Below, one piece after another: positions 61,930 to 64,000 of a stretch of 64,000 nt of DNA. Origin of the DNA: a bacterium (GTDB taxonomy: Bacteria > Spirochaetota > Leptospiria > Leptospirales > Leptonemataceae); assembly GCA_024742665.1 (NCBI GenBank), contig JANSYA010000006.1:186001-250000 (forward strand). The letters run 5' to 3'. The stretch's first letter is position 1. Each line of letters begins with the position of its first letter. The position numbers and the translations under genes are program-made. The notes under the pieces were generated by a model that searched no databases, was not told where the DNA came from, and was given only the letters and a program-made list of their open reading frames with translations.

Positions 61930-62889
61930 TCAGCGAATCGCGAAGGCCGACTGAGTGCCGGTCGCGTTGCCGCTGGAATCGAGTCCCATCTGCGTGAGCA
62001 GCTTCGGACATTCCGTGACTTCGTCCCCGGCCGGAGCGCCGGCCGGCGGCGCCTTCAGCGGCATACAGCTCAAATTCGCGCCGCCCGTGGAATCGAAGCC
62101 GTTGGTCAGCTCGTTGATATCCAGAGCAATCGCGTTCGTCGTTGGATCAAAACCGCTCGTAGACGTAACCCGCACCGAGGAGCGATAGGGATTCGCGCAG
62201 GTATTGCTGCTGATGTCGCCGCCGCAGTTCAGGCTGCCGAAGTGCGAACGCACCAGACGCGTCGAGCCGGTATCGGTGAATTCGATCTTCGTGAATTTAT
62301 AGCCGATCGACCAGCTCCAGTACATCTGGTTCAGGTTCAGGGGCGAAGGCGCCGTTGAATTACTCAGCTGGTTCAGCGATTCGGGCAGGCCCAGATCGAA
62401 AACGACGCCGGAGTAGCCGCCGGCGACAGTCGTTCCGCTAATGCGCGTATTGGTATCGGTCGAACCGCTACAGTTGCCGGTGGCGTCTTCGAAATCCAGG
62501 AGCGCGGCGCCGTTGTACTGCCAGACGCCGTCGTTACCGAAGCTGACCGGGAGTTCGCTGACGCCGTCCGCTCCGATCATGCGAATATTCGAAATATAGA
62601 AACGCAGATCCTCGGGATTAAAAGTCCGCGTCGTCGATCCGTTCACGGCCTTGTTGACGGTAAAAGTCGAACCGCACTGCACGGTCTGCGTTCCGGATAC
62701 AACGCTGAAATTCAGCGTCACCGGAGTATTAAGAATCGCCGCCGCGCTCAACAGCAGCAGGTTCGTATCCGAATCGTCTTCTTCGGATTCCAGACCGAGC
62801 TGGGAGCAGTTCAGAAAGACCAGCGCGAAAGCGGGCAGCATTGCGAAAATCAGAGCGCGTCTTGCCCGCGCAAATATAGAATAGAACAT
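61930..62889 (-). CDS. MbnP-like copper-binding lipoprotein
   Basis: A 319-residue lipoprotein (leader IFAMLPAFALVFLNCSQ, Cys28). The mature protein follows the MbnP/TIGR04052 pattern: VTLNFSVVSGTQTVQCG, FNPEDLRFYISNIRMI, GVWQYNGAALLDFED, ATGNCSGSTDTNTRISGTT, YSGVVFDLGLPESLNQLS, then QMYWSWSIGYKFTKIEF, and SMPLKAPPAG near the end. Several Trp residues (in GVWQY and YWSWSIGYKF) are candidates for MbnH-driven oxidation to kynurenine, which in known members completes a Cu(I) site. Conserved Cys pairs may form disulfides. GAGAGG upstream of ATG 62889 is a good ribosome binding site. It is followed by the di-heme enzyme gene. Confidence 0.9.
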   Translation of the reverse strand: MFYSIFARARRALIFAMLPAFALVFLNCSQLGLESEEDDSDTNLLLLSAAAILNTPVTLNFSVVSGTQTVQCGSTFTVNKAVNGSTTRTFNPEDLRFYISNIRMIGADGVSELPVSFGNDGVWQYNGAALLDFEDATGNCSGSTDTNTRISGTTVAGGYSGVVFDLGLPESLNQLSNSTAPSPLNLNQMYWSWSIGYKFTKIEFTDTGSTRLVRSHFGSLNCGGDISSNTCANPYRSSVRVTSTSGFDPTTNAIALDINELTNGFDSTGGANLSCMPLKAPPAGAPAGDEVTECPKLLTQMGLDSSGNATGTQSAFAIR

Positions 62890-63126
62890 TGAGTACCTCT
62901 CAATTGCATCGTCGTTGGCGGTCGCGCGAATCGATCGTCATCGCGGATTCACAGGCGCAGGCTGGACGCGAACTCGCGCGCAGCTATCGCCGTGGATCAT
63001 GCGTCGCGGCGATCGGCGAAGGGCGTGGCGGCGTAAACCGGGCCGGACTCTTCGCAAAACGCAGGCGACCGCCGATCCCGGAAGGCGCAGGCGCCCCGGG
63101 ATCGAATACTGAATTGTGTGGGGTAA

Positions 63127-63807
63127 TCAAACCCCGGACAGCATCGGTGGAGCGCGCGCTGGAGGTAAGGTGGTGGTGTGCAACACCCGGGGCGTTTGCG
63201 CGAAGTGCGCGACGCGGGCGTGAAATTGATATAAGGTCGTGAGAGCCGGCAGAGCGCGAGCGGGCAGGCCCTGAATCAGCTGGGCGTGCCCCTGACAGAC
63301 CGGACACGAATCGTGACTGTGTCCGCTATCGTCCCCGGCCGAAGTCTGGCTGTGAGCGTGATGGCCAGCGTGGCCGGCATGCGCGCCATGGGAAGTCTGA
63401 GAGTCTCCGGCATGATCGTGTGCTTTCGGTTTCGCGCTGACGGCCAGTGCAAGCGCGCGATGGCACGGCGGCAATGCGTGAAGATTGCCCTGCGATTCCT
63501 GCGCGCCGCTTGCTGCCTGCGTATGATGGGCATGCGAAGTATGATCGTGGTTCTGCGCTGCGTGATCGTGCGAATCGCTGGATTCGTCGCCGACCTCAAT
63601 GACGGCAATGCCGTTCGGATTCATAACCGGACAGCGATGAATGGCCGGAATCGGATACTGAGATACGAAACCAATCAGCGCGAAGACCGCGCCGAAGACG
63701 GGTCGCCGGAACGAACGAGAGCGCGCAGGTTCAGGCCTGCGGATTCGCGCCAGGGCGAGTGCTGCGCGAGAAGCGATTGCAGCGAATAACTGATTCCGGG
63801 AGAACAT
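63127..63807 (-). CDS. His-rich DUF2946-like protein, likely copper/metal-related
   Basis: A 226-residue protein with an N-terminal membrane/signal helix (RPVFGAVFALIGFVSQYPIPAIHRC) and a long His-rich stretch (about residues 80-170), including HDHAAQNHDHTSHAHH and HGAHAGHAGHHAHS, a HSHDSCPVCQG motif, and a Pro-rich end. DUF2946 proteins share the Cys-pair near His clusters and are often copper-regulated. The His clusters should bind Cu or Zn in the periplasm. It is the first gene of the leftward MbnP/MbnH locus, 238 bp upstream of the MbnP-like gene. The Arg-rich leader is unusual. Confidence 0.75.
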   Translation of the reverse strand: MFSRNQLFAAIASRAALALARIRRPEPARSRSFRRPVFGAVFALIGFVSQYPIPAIHRCPVMNPNGIAVIEVGDESSDSHDHAAQNHDHTSHAHHTQAASGAQESQGNLHALPPCHRALALAVSAKPKAHDHAGDSQTSHGAHAGHAGHHAHSQTSAGDDSGHSHDSCPVCQGHAQLIQGLPARALPALTTLYQFHARVAHFAQTPRVLHTTTLPPARAPPMLSGV

Positions 63808-63873
63808 AAGAGCGCAACGAAACAGCGCCCTTCCACCTTCACGCGATGCGCGATTCTGTCAATGCAGAAACCC

Positions 63874-63906
63874 GACTGCGCCTCCTGCGAAAAAGCAGGC
63901 GCAGTC
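63874..63906 (-). terminator. stem-loop downstream of dps
   Basis: gactgcg/cgcagtc (63874-63880 with 63900-63906) plus inner cctgc/gcagg with a 3-base bulge form a strong hairpin 34 bp beyond the dps stop. Leftwards it is followed by only a short GGGTTT, so termination is plausible but not certain. Confidence 0.45.
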
Positions 63907-63939
63907 GAGCGGCGACTTGAATAAAGTCACGAGGATGAA

Positions 63940-64000
63940 TCAGCCCAGCAGGGACCGCAGCATCCAGGCGGTTTTTTCGTGAATCGTCAGACGCTGGGTC
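63940..64000 (-). CDS. dps: Dps-family ferritin-like protein, C-terminus only
   Basis: Only the last 19 codons lie in the window: QRLTIHEKTAWMLRSLLG then TGA (63940-63942). IHEKTAWMLRSLL is the characteristic C-terminal helix of Dps, the dodecameric DNA-binding ferritin that stores iron and protects DNA from peroxide. The gene enters from the right edge, leftwards, toward the His-rich protein gene, so it is probably a separate unit with a terminator hairpin at 63874-63906. The identification rests on this short but highly specific tail. Confidence 0.85.
   Translation of the reverse strand, partial: TQRLTIHEKTAWMLRSLLG

Overview
The window is about 64 kb of high-GC bacterial chromosome. It most likely comes from a member of the Leptospirales (Leptonema/Turneriella-like or a related unnamed lineage). 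The case rests on an OmpL1-type porin (23884-24837), a spirochete-style fliI-fliJ-flbB segment (41717-44876), a giant secreted protein resembling the Leptospira-specific 'longest protein' family TIGR04388 (25060-31881), and many spirochaetal lipoproteins with loose lipoboxes. No search could be run, so the taxonomic call is inference from protein motifs. No rRNA, integrase, insertion sequence or CRISPR array was seen.

Layout: 1-13.7 kb is mostly housekeeping: a cut-off hydrolase, a membrane-anchored AraC regulator, an acyl-CoA dehydrogenase, a CNNM/CBS protein, map, a structured 115-bp repeat, tRNA-Arg(CCG), a LysM lipoprotein, a STAS protein, a TPR protein with tgt, and a WYL regulator. 13.9-23.3 kb holds leuS, a promoter-to-terminator unit of about 250 nt that looks like a small RNA or an attenuated leader, an EamA transporter, a class III cyclase, a CreD-like membrane protein, a YdjM-like protein, a zinc-free-type dehydrogenase and an RNase H-like protein. 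23.3-35 kb is the most accessory-looking part: ompL1 behind a long palindrome, then the giant Hint-containing polymorphic-toxin-like protein, its putative immunity gene, a MORN-repeat lipoprotein and two membrane proteins.

35-49.7 kb carries a TPR-AAA+ ATPase with a small partner, an RluA-family pseudouridine synthase, a methyltransferase, a LuxR-type HTH protein, enzyme I of the PTS, the flagellar genes (with a frame-overlapping ORF and simple-sequence repeats), a repeat lipoprotein, aroC and three exported proteins. 49.7-58.7 kb has a feo ferrous iron operon with a Fur-box-like site, trpC with a second STAS protein, a DNA polymerase I carrying a histone-H1-like tail, and a DsbD-alpha/thioredoxin protein.

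58.7-63.8 kb is a copper-type locus read leftwards: a His-rich DUF2946-like protein, an MbnP-like protein, an MbnH-like di-heme enzyme, a lipoprotein and a beta-barrel protein. The last three genes overlap each other by one to four bases. The final 61 bases are the C-terminus of a Dps ferritin-like protein. Iron (feo, dps), copper (MbnP/MbnH) and thiol chemistry thus lie close together at the right end.

The strongest candidate for an undescribed system is the giant Hint protein with its variable C-terminal domain and adjacent downstream gene (25060-32529): a secreted toxin/immunity cassette whose C-terminal domain shows weak kinase-like features.
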